A DNA stretch of 64,000 bases from Chitinophagaceae bacterium (GTDB lineage Bacteria; Bacteroidota; Bacteroidia; Chitinophagales; Chitinophagaceae): contig SEAD01000001.1 of the NCBI GenBank assembly GCA_004173355.1, positions 1 to 64,000 of the forward strand, read 5' to 3'. The notes beneath the pieces are model-generated. The model was not told where the DNA came from. It saw only the letters and a list, made by a program, of their open reading frames with translations, and ran no database searches. Each line of letters begins with the position of its first letter. The stretch's first letter is position 1. Both the position numbers and the translations under genes were made by a program. This document shows positions 10,667-19,314 of this stretch, in pieces.

Positions 10667-11794
10667 ATGAATAATTCTACCCAACAGTTTTTACGTCCTT
10701 TTTACACCATCATTTTAACCGCCCTGCTGGTTAATGCCGCACAGGCACAATGTTCACAAACCGGGGTGATCTCGCCGTCGAGCGCAATCAATGATGACGG
10801 TTCCGGTGCCTGGGGCTTTACAACCCCGGGATATGCTGTATTTGGTGGCCAGTCCTTTGCCACTGCTTCCGCTACACTCACCTTACTTGGCGGCAATACC
10901 GATAACCTGAAGATCCAGGGCTTCGGACTTAATATCCCCGCCGGCGCTACGATATGCGGGATCCAGATGAAGATGTCCAAACGTGCCTCGGGCATCAGTA
11001 TCCTCGCATCCGTGTCAGACTATAGGGTGAGACTCATGAAGAATGGCAGCATGAATGGCTCCAACCGGGCCAAGGGTGCCAACTGGACGGGCACGTCAAC
11101 AACATCTACATATGGAGGCCCAACCGATCTGTGGGGCAGCACATGGACAGCCGCTGATGTCAACAGTGGCAACTTTGGCGTATCGGTATCCGCAGAAATC
11201 AACGGGTTGTTGTCTTTGCTGCCTTCTGCTCATATCAATGATGTAAGCATGACCGTGTATTTCAGCCAGATCACATTGCCGATCAAACTCGTCAGTTTCA
11301 ACGGCCAGCTCAGCACTACAAAAGATGTTAAACTCACCTGGACCACCAGCGGTGAAGAAGAGAATACCAATTTCACCGTACAACGCAGTAATGACGGTAG
11401 CACCTGGAGCAATGTGGAAACCATCGCCGCAGATGCCACGGGTCGCACAACGAATTATAGCTATACCGATAAAAACAGCCTCCGCGGAAAGACCTACTTC
11501 CGTCTGTCGATCCGCAACAGCACCGGCGCCACCACCTATTCCGATATCGTAACGGTAATGGATCGGGCCAACCTCAGCCTTAGCGTTTTCCCTAACCCTG
11601 CTGCGGAATCTGCCACCATCCGGTCGGATGCAAAAATCAGCAGTATCCGTCTCTTCAACGCAATGGGTACCGCACAGCAGGTGCCGGTAACGAAAATCTC
11701 AGACAACAGCAGCAGGATCAATACCAGCGCGCTTCCTGTTGGATTGTACTATGTGGATGTGGACGGGGAAATGATCAAACTCCTGAAAAAATAA
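10667..11794 (+). CDS. T9SS type A sorting-domain secreted protein
   Basis: Signal peptide, C-terminal SVFPNPAAESATIRS...GLYYVDVDGEMIKLLKK sorting domain. Confidence 0.85.
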   Translation: MNNSTQQFLRPFYTIILTALLVNAAQAQCSQTGVISPSSAINDDGSGAWGFTTPGYAVFGGQSFATASATLTLLGGNTDNLKIQGFGLNIPAGATICGIQMKMSKRASGISILASVSDYRVRLMKNGSMNGSNRAKGANWTGTSTTSTYGGPTDLWGSTWTAADVNSGNFGVSVSAEINGLLSLLPSAHINDVSMTVYFSQITLPIKLVSFNGQLSTTKDVKLTWTTSGEEENTNFTVQRSNDGSTWSNVETIAADATGRTTNYSYTDKNSLRGKTYFRLSIRNSTGATTYSDIVTVMDRANLSLSVFPNPAAESATIRSDAKISSIRLFNAMGTAQQVPVTKISDNSSRINTSALPVGLYYVDVDGEMIKLLKK

Positions 11795-11901
11795 CCAGCA
11801 AAGAACGTCTTCATAAATTTCATGTACGGGTTCGTCCGGTCATCCTGGCAAGGGTGCCGGACTTTTTTTTGTAGGTTTGGCGAAATTTTCCCGCAAACAA
11901 A

Positions 11902-12930
11902 ATGCAGAATCCCCGGGTCGCCATTGTCATCCTGAACTGGAACGGCAGACATTACCTTGAAAAGTTCCTGCCCTCCGTGCTGGCATCCACCTACAGCAAT
12001 ATTGAAGTGGTGGTGGCCGATAACGGATCCACCGATGATTCAATTGATTTTCTCCGGGCAACATATCCGTCCGTCACTTTATTGGCTTTTGAGAAAAACC
12101 ATGGTTTCACCAGCGGGTATAACCTTGCGTTAAAACAGGTGTCAGCTCCCTACTACATCCTGCTCAACTCTGATGTGGAAGTGGAGCCCGGATGGATTGA
12201 ACCCATGGTAACCCTGCTGGAAAACAACCAGGCAATCGGTGCCTGCCAGCCGAAGCTCCGGGCATACCAGCACCGGGAACAGTTTGAATATGCCGGTGCC
12301 GCTGGCGGATGGATCGACCGCTATGGTTATCCCTTTTCCCGTGGCAGGGTGTTTGAATCCTGCGAAACGGACAACGGCCAGTATGATGATGCCGCTCCCG
12401 TATTCTGGGCATCCGGTGCAGCTTTATTTATCCGGTCAGAAGTGTTCCACGCCGAAAAGGGATTTGATGATTTTTTCTTCGCGCACATGGAAGAGATTGA
12501 TCTCTGCTGGAGAATCCAGTTATCAGGTAAACAGGTATGGTCATGTCCTTCCTCCGTGGTGTATCATGTCGGTGGCGGTACGTTGCCGAGGGGAAACTCA
12601 CGTAAGACATTCCTCAACTTCCGCAACAACCATATCATGCTCTGGAAAAACCTGCGTCCGCTGGAAAAAATGCGGGTGCTGCCGGTACGACTGGTACTGG
12701 ATGGTGTTACCGGAATGAAGTCCCTTTTCTCCGGCGACAGCGGTAGCTGCATCGCAATCGTCCGCGCACACTGGGCCTTCTTCGGATGGCTGGCCAGGGG
12801 CCGCAAAACGCACTACCCAAACAGGATCGCCGGTGCACGGCCGGCAGGTTTGCTGTACAAAAACCTTGTCTGGCTTCACTTTGTACGCAAGAAAAAAACC
12901 TTTTCAGAAATTGTAGGGCGCTGGCTTTGA
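11902..12930 (+). CDS. Family 2 glycosyltransferase
   Basis: VAIVILNWNGRHYLEKFLPS, VVADNGSTDDS, LLNSDVEVEPGW, HMEEIDLCWR. Confidence 0.95.
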   Translation: MQNPRVAIVILNWNGRHYLEKFLPSVLASTYSNIEVVVADNGSTDDSIDFLRATYPSVTLLAFEKNHGFTSGYNLALKQVSAPYYILLNSDVEVEPGWIEPMVTLLENNQAIGACQPKLRAYQHREQFEYAGAAGGWIDRYGYPFSRGRVFESCETDNGQYDDAAPVFWASGAALFIRSEVFHAEKGFDDFFFAHMEEIDLCWRIQLSGKQVWSCPSSVVYHVGGGTLPRGNSRKTFLNFRNNHIMLWKNLRPLEKMRVLPVRLVLDGVTGMKSLFSGDSGSCIAIVRAHWAFFGWLARGRKTHYPNRIAGARPAGLLYKNLVWLHFVRKKKTFSEIVGRWL

Positions 12931-12957
12931 TTTATTTACGCTGATCCCTTACTTTTG
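12926..12957 (+). promoter_or_regulatory. Bacteroidetes-type promoter
   Basis: TTTG 12926-12929, 20-nt spacer, TACTTTTG 12950-12957; start codon of the small CDS at 12976. Confidence 0.6.
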
Positions 12958-12975
12958 TGTCACAAAACAGCAACA

Positions 12976-13197
12976 ATGATCGACCCCAAACAGGAGTACA
13001 AAGAGGAACTGAAAAAAGTGCAGGACAAAGACTTTGCACATGACTGGGTATCTTCTTCAGCGTTCATTTTTTACCTCAGCATCGCCTGTATTTTCGCACT
13101 TACATGGGGTGGTTGTGGCAAGCTGTACACCAAGCGTTTTGAGAAGCCCGAGGTGACGGTACAAAGCAGTTCTTTGTACACTCCGGTCTACAAATAA
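12976..13197 (+). CDS. Small single-TM protein (73 aa)
   Basis: MIDPKQEYKEELKKVQDKDFAHDW...SAFIFYLSIACIFALTWGG; start chosen downstream of the -7 box. Confidence 0.6.
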   Translation: MIDPKQEYKEELKKVQDKDFAHDWVSSSAFIFYLSIACIFALTWGGCGKLYTKRFEKPEVTVQSSSLYTPVYK

Positions 13198-13210
13198 TTT
13201 GCAATAAAAT

Positions 13211-13241
13211 TTTGTTGTTAAGGTGCACCTCCCTATTTTTG
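13211..13241 (+). promoter_or_regulatory. Bacteroidetes-type promoter of tRNA-Gly
   Basis: TTTG 13211-13214, 19-nt spacer, TATTTTTG 13234-13241. Confidence 0.6.
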
Positions 13242-13271
13242 CACCCCCAAACAAACAGTTCTTTAGTTTAA

Positions 13272-13344
<73 letters not shown>

Positions 13345-13379
13345 CAAAAGTCCTCTGCCGTTGCAGGGGACTTTTTTAT
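13345..13379 (+). terminator. Intrinsic terminator-like hairpin after tRNA-Gly
   Basis: AAAAGTCCTCTGC-CGTT-GCAGGGGACTTTTTTA. Confidence 0.7.
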
Positions 13380-13384
13380 TGGCT

Positions 13385-13470
13385 GCCCTGGTGGTGAAAT
13401 TGGTAGACACGCAGGACTTAAAATCCTGTGGCCAGCAATGGCCGTGCCGGATCGTCCCCGGCCCGGGGTA
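13385..13470 (+). tRNA. tRNA-Leu (anticodon TAA) with non-canonical T-loop
   Basis: Acceptor GCCCTGG/CCGGGGT, anticodon arm CAGGA-CTTAAAA-TCCTG, variable arm GGCC-agcaat-GGCC, T-arm GCCGG-ATCGTCC-CCGGC. Confidence 0.85.
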
Positions 13471-13473
13471 CAT

Positions 13474-13512
13474 AAAAAAAGGGAGTATCATTTTGATACT
13501 CCCTTTTTTCGT
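13474..13512. terminator. Bidirectional intrinsic terminator
   Basis: AAAAAAGGGAGTATCA-tttTGATACTCCCTTTTTT between the tRNA and the convergent adhesin gene. Confidence 0.85.
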
Positions 13513-13529
13513 TTATGTCACCTGCCTTC

Positions 13530-16500
13530 CTAGAAGACCTGTATTTTTTCTTTTGTCAGTACCCTGTTCTGCGCATCACCCAGTACGATGATATATGTAC
13601 CCTGGGTCACCCCCATGATATTTACATCCATTACCGTGTAGGCGTCACTGATGGTGAACACCTTCTGGTAAATCAGTTTGCCATCCAGGTCGTAAATCGT
13701 CATATGGCGTTTGCCATAGAAGACCGAAGGTGAGTAATAACGGATCCTGAACTGCCCGTTGCTTGGGTTCGGACTCACATACAGTCGCTGTGATACCGAG
13801 TCTTTCACTTTCACTTCGTTGGACAACCCTTCACATCCGTTGATGCTGGTTACTTTCACCATATAGGTACCACGTGTATCGATCGTCACATCATAATTAT
13901 CTGCGGTGATCCCGGTCATTGCTGTGCCATTCCTGTACCAGGTATAGGTATCGCCGCCGGAAGCAGGTGATACAGATGCCTTGAGCCTTGTATTCATACC
14001 CGGTTGCAAGGCAAGGTATCCGTTGGCAGTCAGTGTAACTACCGGTACCGGATTAACCGTTACTGATGCCGATGCGCAGCTGCTTGCACCGCATCCGCCT
14101 TCCGCCCGTACAAAGAAAGCGGTGGTAGCACTGACCGGTACATTGTTGAGTGTAGCGCCGGTCCCGATGAGTGTGCCGCCACAGCTGCCACTGTACCATT
14201 TCCATTCTGCACCCGTACCAAGTGATCCACCCACAACGCTGAGGTCAACAGTACCAGCACCACAGGTAGAGCCTTTACTTACCGTAACCCCTGTCGGAGC
14301 AACGGATGGCAGGTTAACTGTAATGGTAAAGACTTCTGCATCACCCGTGCAGCCATTTGATTCGGGGGTCACGGTGATGGTGGCAACCAGTGCAGCACCC
14401 GTATTGTTGGTAGCGGTAAAGACCGGCATTGCGCCTGTACCTGATGCGGCAAGACCGATAGCCGGTTCACTGTTGGTCCAGGTAAAGGTTGTACCTGCCA
14501 CCGGACTGCTGATAGTAACCACAGGAATCTCGGTGCCGGTGCAGATCGTGATATCATCCACCGCGTTTACCCTGGCTGATGGTTTCACTAGGATAGTAAA
14601 TGATTCCGCAGCGCCCTGGCAACCGTCTGCTTCCGGGATCACGATAATGTTTGCCGTCACAGCCGAGTTGCCGGTATTGATTGCAGTAAATGCTGCAATA
14701 TCACCCGAACCAAAGGCGGCGAGCCCAATCGATGGCAGGTCATTGGACCAGCTGTATGTTGTACCCGATACCGCGGAGCCACTGAATGTGAATCCAACGG
14801 AACCTGAATTATTACAGATCGTTTCACCGGTAATGGCATTCACGGTTGGTGTTGGTTTACCGGTTATGGTAAAGGTTTCGGTAACACTGCAACCCGCTGC
14901 ATCAAGCACGGTCACCGTGTAGGTACCTGCTTCGAGTCCGGTTGCAGTTGCACCCGTACCACCCGATGGTGCCCAGCTGTAGGAATAAACACCCGAACCG
15001 CCGGAAGCACTTACTGTGATAGCCCCATCTGCTGTACCCGCACAGCCCGTATTGGTCACGGTGCCCGTCACGGCAATCGGTAAACCGTCGGTGATCGTCA
15101 CTACGCTGGCTGCGGCACATCCGCTTGCATCGGTTACGGTGACGGTGTAGGTGCCGGCCGCGAGACCCGTTGCCGAGGAGGAAGTACCACCCGATGGTGA
15201 CCAGCTATATGTATAGGATCCGGCACCACCTGTTGCTGTTACGTTTGCTGAACCGGTAGAGGAACCACTGCAGAGCGCGTTGACCTGGGTAGAAGCCAGC
15301 ACGATTTGTGTCGGACCACCCACAACTACCGAGCGGCTGAATCCACATCCATTTGCATCATAGATTGTACAGGTATAATTGCCAGGTGCCAGGCCGGTTG
15401 CCGTTGCGGTTGTTTGCCCGCCTGGTAACCAGGTATAAAAATAAGGGGCTGTGCCGCCACTGATCACTACGGATGCTGTACCATTGGCAGCGCCAAAGCA
15501 GGTTTCATCCGTTGCGGATTTAACCGCAGTAAGCAGGGCTGGTTCACCGATCACCACTGTTTCTGTATATGTACAGCCATTGGCTCCGGTGATAATACAC
15601 TCATAGGTACCGGCTGCGAGGAACTCTTCCGTATCCGATGTGCCACCGCTTGACCAGCTATAGGTAAAGGGTGCAACACCGCCTGATACCGAAATCGTGG
15701 CAGCGCCTTCGCTGCCGCCATGACATTTATTGTCAGTAATCACCGAAGTGACGATGATTGGTGTGCCTTCTTCAATGGTGAAATCAACCACCGCAGAGCA
15801 ACCGGTGTTGTCGGTAACAGTCACGCTGTATGAACCTGCACCGAGACCATTTACGGATGTACCTGTGCCTCCGGAAGACCAGAGGTAACTGTATCCACCG
15901 GTACCACCGGTCACGCTGACTGATGCCTCCCCTTCTGTGGCACCGTAACAGCTGTTGTCTGTTTTCGATAATGTAGCCACGATCTGGGTCGGACCTGTAA
16001 TCACTACAGTACGCGAAGCACCACAGCCATTGGCATCATAGACATTACACGAGTAGGAACCCGGGGCCAGGTTGGTAGCAGTTGCTGCCATCTGGTTAAC
16101 CGGCATCCAGATATAGTTATAGGGCGCAGTACCACCCGTCACATCTACTGTTGCGGTACCATCATTTGCACCAAAGCAGGTCACATCGGTGCCCGATTTG
16201 GTGATCACCATCGGGTCCGGTTCGCTGACGATGATCGTTTCGGTTACCGAACATCCGCCCGGACCGGTGATGGTGCACTGGTAGGTACCGGCAGCAAGGT
16301 CAGTAGCCGTAGCTGCCGATCCTGCACCACCTGTCCAGCTATAGGTAAATGGTCCGCCACCTGAAGCGGAAATAGTAGCGGAGCCGTTGTTGGCACCATT
16401 GCAGGTGATATCGGTTGAACTCACGGACACAATCATGGCCGCGCCTTCTGATATAGTAAATGATTCGGTTACGGAGCATCCGATTGCATCCGTGATGGTA

Positions 16501-19085
16501 CATTCAAACGTACCCGCACCAAGGTCTGTGGCCGTTGGGGTGTTATGACCGGAACTCCAGGCATAGGTGTAAGGACCAACGCCGCCGGTAACGGTCACGG
16601 TGGCCGAACCGTCGGATGTGCCGTAACAGGTTGCATTAACCTGCGAAGGAGTGATCACCAGCGCATCGGGTGCAGTGATAACGATGGTCTCCACAATCGA
16701 GCAACCACCGGCTGAAGTTACCAGGCAGGTATGTGTGCCGGGGGTAAGACCGGTTTCGGTTGCACTCGCACCACCGGTTGACCAGGCAAAGGTGTATGGC
16801 GCGCCGCCACCCGTTGGTGTGATCGTCGCTTCACCGGTTCCGTTGGCACATACCGGATCCACCTGTGATACCGCAAGGGTCATTGGTGTACCGGCAGTGA
16901 TCTCTACCTGTACGCTTGTGCCACAACCGTTCAGGTCATAGATAAAACAGGTATAGGTATCCGGTGTCAGGTTAATAGCTGTAGCAGTTGTTTGTCCCGA
17001 AGGCCACCAGAAATATTCATAACCCGGAGTACCGCCAGTCACTGCCACGGTAGCCGTTGCATTACCTGCACCGGCACATGTTTCGGCTGTAAATGAAGTG
17101 GTCGCGGTAACATAGTCCGGTTCAGTGATCGTAAATGTTTCGGTAATGGAGCATCCGTTGCCGTCGGTGATAATACATTCGTAGGTGCCGGCAGAAAGAC
17201 CGGTTTCTTCGTTGGATGTATTACCCGAACCCGTCCAGTTGTAGCTGTAGCTACCAGAACCACCGGTTACGGAAAGTGTTACTGTACCGTCGCTGCTGCC
17301 TGCGCAGACAGGATTGTAAATCGATGATGTCACCACCAGTGCAGCTGGTTCGGTGATGGTAGCGGAACGGGTGATGGAACAACCCGTTGCATCGGTGATG
17401 GTGCAGGTATAAGTTCCCGCAGCAAGACCGGTTGCCGTTGCAGCCGTGCCACCCGATGGCGCCCAGTTGTAGGTATAGGGACCAGTGCCTCCTGCGGGAG
17501 CGGTAACTGATGCAGTAGCCGTTGCCTCACCGGCACAGGTATTATTATCATGTGAAATGTTGCTGACAATCTGGGTAGGACCGGTAATGGTTACGTTCCG
17601 GCTGTTGCCACAACCATTCGCATCATACACCGTACAGGTGTATGAACCCGGGGCGAGACCAGTGGCTGTTGCCGTTGTTTGTCCCACCGGTACCCAGTTA
17701 TAAAAATAAGGTGCAGTACCACCGGTTACCACTACCGATGCTGTACCATCATTCGCGCCGAAGCAGGAAACATTGGTGCCCGATTTGCTGATAACCCTTG
17801 CAGGTGCTTCGGTGATAGTCACCGATCCTGAAGTTGTACAGCTGTTTGCCCCTGTGATTGTATAGGTATAAGTACCCGCAGCAAGATCGGTCACATGTGC
17901 AGTGTTTGCACCGGTTGACCAGCTGTAAGTATAAGGGGCTACCCCGCCGGTTGGGGTGAGGGTTGCTTCACCGGTTGCGTTGCCAAAACAGGCCACATTT
18001 ACCTGGCTTATTCCCACTGTCATGGCAGCACCTTCGGTGATGGTGAAACTGCGGGTAACCGAACAGCTGGTTGCATCCGTGATGGTGCAGGTATAGGTGC
18101 CGGCAATGAGTCCGGTTGCAGTAGCAGCCGTACCACCAGTTGGTGCCCAGCTGTAGGTCAGTGTGCCCACACCGCCGGAGGCCGCTACGGTGGCTGATCC
18201 GGTTGCCCCGCCGGCACAGGTGATATTTACCTGTGAGGAAGTCGCGACAATCTGGGGAGGTCCTGTAATGACAACACTCCGCGAGATCCCGCAGAGGTTA
18301 GCATCATATATTGAACAGGTGTAGGAGCCCGGTGCCAGTCCGGCCGCAGTGGCCGTGGTCTGTCCCCCGGGATACCAGTTGTAACTGTAAGGGGCCGTGC
18401 CACCCGTGGGTGCAACGGAAGCGGTGCCATCGCTGGCACCAAAGCAGGAAACGTTTGTGCTGGTTTTGACAGCACTGAGACCGGCTGGTTCAGTGACTTC
18501 AAAAGTTTCCGAACCACCGCAACTGTTTGCATCCATGACAAACACTTCATAAAAACCGGCTCCAAGATCGGTTTGTGAACTGACGCCATCACCGGAACCG
18601 GTCCAGTAGAAAGTATACGTACCGGTACCGCCTGTCGGGTTGAGGGAGATACTGCCATTGTTTGCACCGTTGCAGGTAAGGTTGGTGATGGTTGGGTTAA
18701 AACTGACTGCTGCAACCGAAAGGGTCACTGAAGATGAAATGACCGCAGGTCCACTCGAACCTTCTACGGTACACCGGTAGATATATCCGTTGAATGTTTC
18801 CGGGGCCATCGAGATGATAAGACTGGCATCGTTGACACCCGAATATTCATCTCCATCAGCCAGGTCTTCAAAACCGGCGCCCTTGTTGACCGACCACTGG
18901 TAGGTAACTGCATCGCTGGCTACGATAGAGAAAGTGGCATCACCAAACGGGCAGATCGCAGAACTGGATGGCTGTGTGGTGATGGATGCCGGCGTGGAGT
19001 TCACCCGGAATGAGTTGAATGCGATTAACGCGAGTACTAGCCAAACGCGCAACGGCAATGATCTTGCAGTCAGGAAAGGTTGCAT
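13530..19085 (-). CDS. Giant SprB-repeat T9SS adhesin (1851 aa)
   Basis: N-terminal Ig-like domain, about 17 SprB-type repeats (xC.G...G.A.v..tGG..pY.Y.W..G...a...gL.aGtYtc.itDa.GC), PKD-like domains, C-terminal LYVSPNPSNGQFRIRY sorting domain. Confidence 0.93.
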   Translation of the reverse strand: MQPFLTARSLPLRVWLVLALIAFNSFRVNSTPASITTQPSSSAICPFGDATFSIVASDAVTYQWSVNKGAGFEDLADGDEYSGVNDASLIISMAPETFNGYIYRCTVEGSSGPAVISSSVTLSVAAVSFNPTITNLTCNGANNGSISLNPTGGTGTYTFYWTGSGDGVSSQTDLGAGFYEVFVMDANSCGGSETFEVTEPAGLSAVKTSTNVSCFGASDGTASVAPTGGTAPYSYNWYPGGQTTATAAGLAPGSYTCSIYDANLCGISRSVVITGPPQIVATSSQVNITCAGGATGSATVAASGGVGTLTYSWAPTGGTAATATGLIAGTYTCTITDATSCSVTRSFTITEGAAMTVGISQVNVACFGNATGEATLTPTGGVAPYTYSWSTGANTAHVTDLAAGTYTYTITGANSCTTSGSVTITEAPARVISKSGTNVSCFGANDGTASVVVTGGTAPYFYNWVPVGQTTATATGLAPGSYTCTVYDANGCGNSRNVTITGPTQIVSNISHDNNTCAGEATATASVTAPAGGTGPYTYNWAPSGGTAATATGLAAGTYTCTITDATGCSITRSATITEPAALVVTSSIYNPVCAGSSDGTVTLSVTGGSGSYSYNWTGSGNTSNEETGLSAGTYECIITDGNGCSITETFTITEPDYVTATTSFTAETCAGAGNATATVAVTGGTPGYEYFWWPSGQTTATAINLTPDTYTCFIYDLNGCGTSVQVEITAGTPMTLAVSQVDPVCANGTGEATITPTGGGAPYTFAWSTGGASATETGLTPGTHTCLVTSAGGCSIVETIVITAPDALVITPSQVNATCYGTSDGSATVTVTGGVGPYTYAWSSGHNTPTATDLGAGTFECTITDAIGCSVTESFTISEGAAMIVSVSSTDITCNGANNGSATISASGGGPFTYSWTGGAGSAATATDLAAGTYQCTITGPGGCSVTETIIVSEPDPMVITKSGTDVTCFGANDGTATVDVTGGTAPYNYIWMPVNQMAATATNLAPGSYSCNVYDANGCGASRTVVITGPTQIVATLSKTDNSCYGATEGEASVSVTGGTGGYSYLWSSGGTGTSVNGLGAGSYSVTVTDNTGCSAVVDFTIEEGTPIIVTSVITDNKCHGGSEGAATISVSGGVAPFTYSWSSGGTSDTEEFLAAGTYECIITGANGCTYTETVVIGEPALLTAVKSATDETCFGAANGTASVVISGGTAPYFYTWLPGGQTTATATGLAPGNYTCTIYDANGCGFSRSVVVGGPTQIVLASTQVNALCSGSSTGSANVTATGGAGSYTYSWSPSGGTSSSATGLAAGTYTVTVTDASGCAAASVVTITDGLPIAVTGTVTNTGCAGTADGAITVSASGGSGVYSYSWAPSGGTGATATGLEAGTYTVTVLDAAGCSVTETFTITGKPTPTVNAITGETICNNSGSVGFTFSGSAVSGTTYSWSNDLPSIGLAAFGSGDIAAFTAINTGNSAVTANIIVIPEADGCQGAAESFTILVKPSARVNAVDDITICTGTEIPVVTISSPVAGTTFTWTNSEPAIGLAASGTGAMPVFTATNNTGAALVATITVTPESNGCTGDAEVFTITVNLPSVAPTGVTVSKGSTCGAGTVDLSVVGGSLGTGAEWKWYSGSCGGTLIGTGATLNNVPVSATTAFFVRAEGGCGASSCASASVTVNPVPVVTLTANGYLALQPGMNTRLKASVSPASGGDTYTWYRNGTAMTGITADNYDVTIDTRGTYMVKVTSINGCEGLSNEVKVKDSVSQRLYVSPNPSNGQFRIRYYSPSVFYGKRHMTIYDLDGKLIYQKVFTISDAYTVMDVNIMGVTQGTYIIVLGDAQNRVLTKEKIQVF
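14850..18700 (-). repeat. Array of about 17 SprB repeats (about 75 aa each), organised as a higher-order repeat
   Basis: Direct reading of the translated tandem modules. Confidence 0.9.
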
Positions 19086-19314
19086 GGTATTTTCTTTAGG
19101 ATTCTTGGAACTTCAGGTAATGTTAAAAACAATAATTGCTATTTCTTAATGGTTTACACAAAACTTTCCCCTAATCGTAGATTTACGAGGTATTATAACA
19201 ATCTACGATACGTAGAAGGTCCACCGGCGGGGTCTGTTCGACGTTTGACAGGACGTTTGGCAGGTCATTTTCCCACCTCGCCCCCAACTTCCTAACTTTG
19301 CAAAAAAACCGTCC

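Noticed and set aside
13981-14922. 313-aa plus-strand ORF and many smaller ORFs inside the adhesin gene
   Set aside because: Antisense to the well-supported 1851-aa SprB adhesin; low-complexity composition mirrors the repeats
14850-18700. Tandem repeats that might suggest a CRISPR or satellite array
   Set aside because: Repeats are in-frame, diverged, about 225 bp long and encode SprB domains; no short conserved repeat/spacer structure
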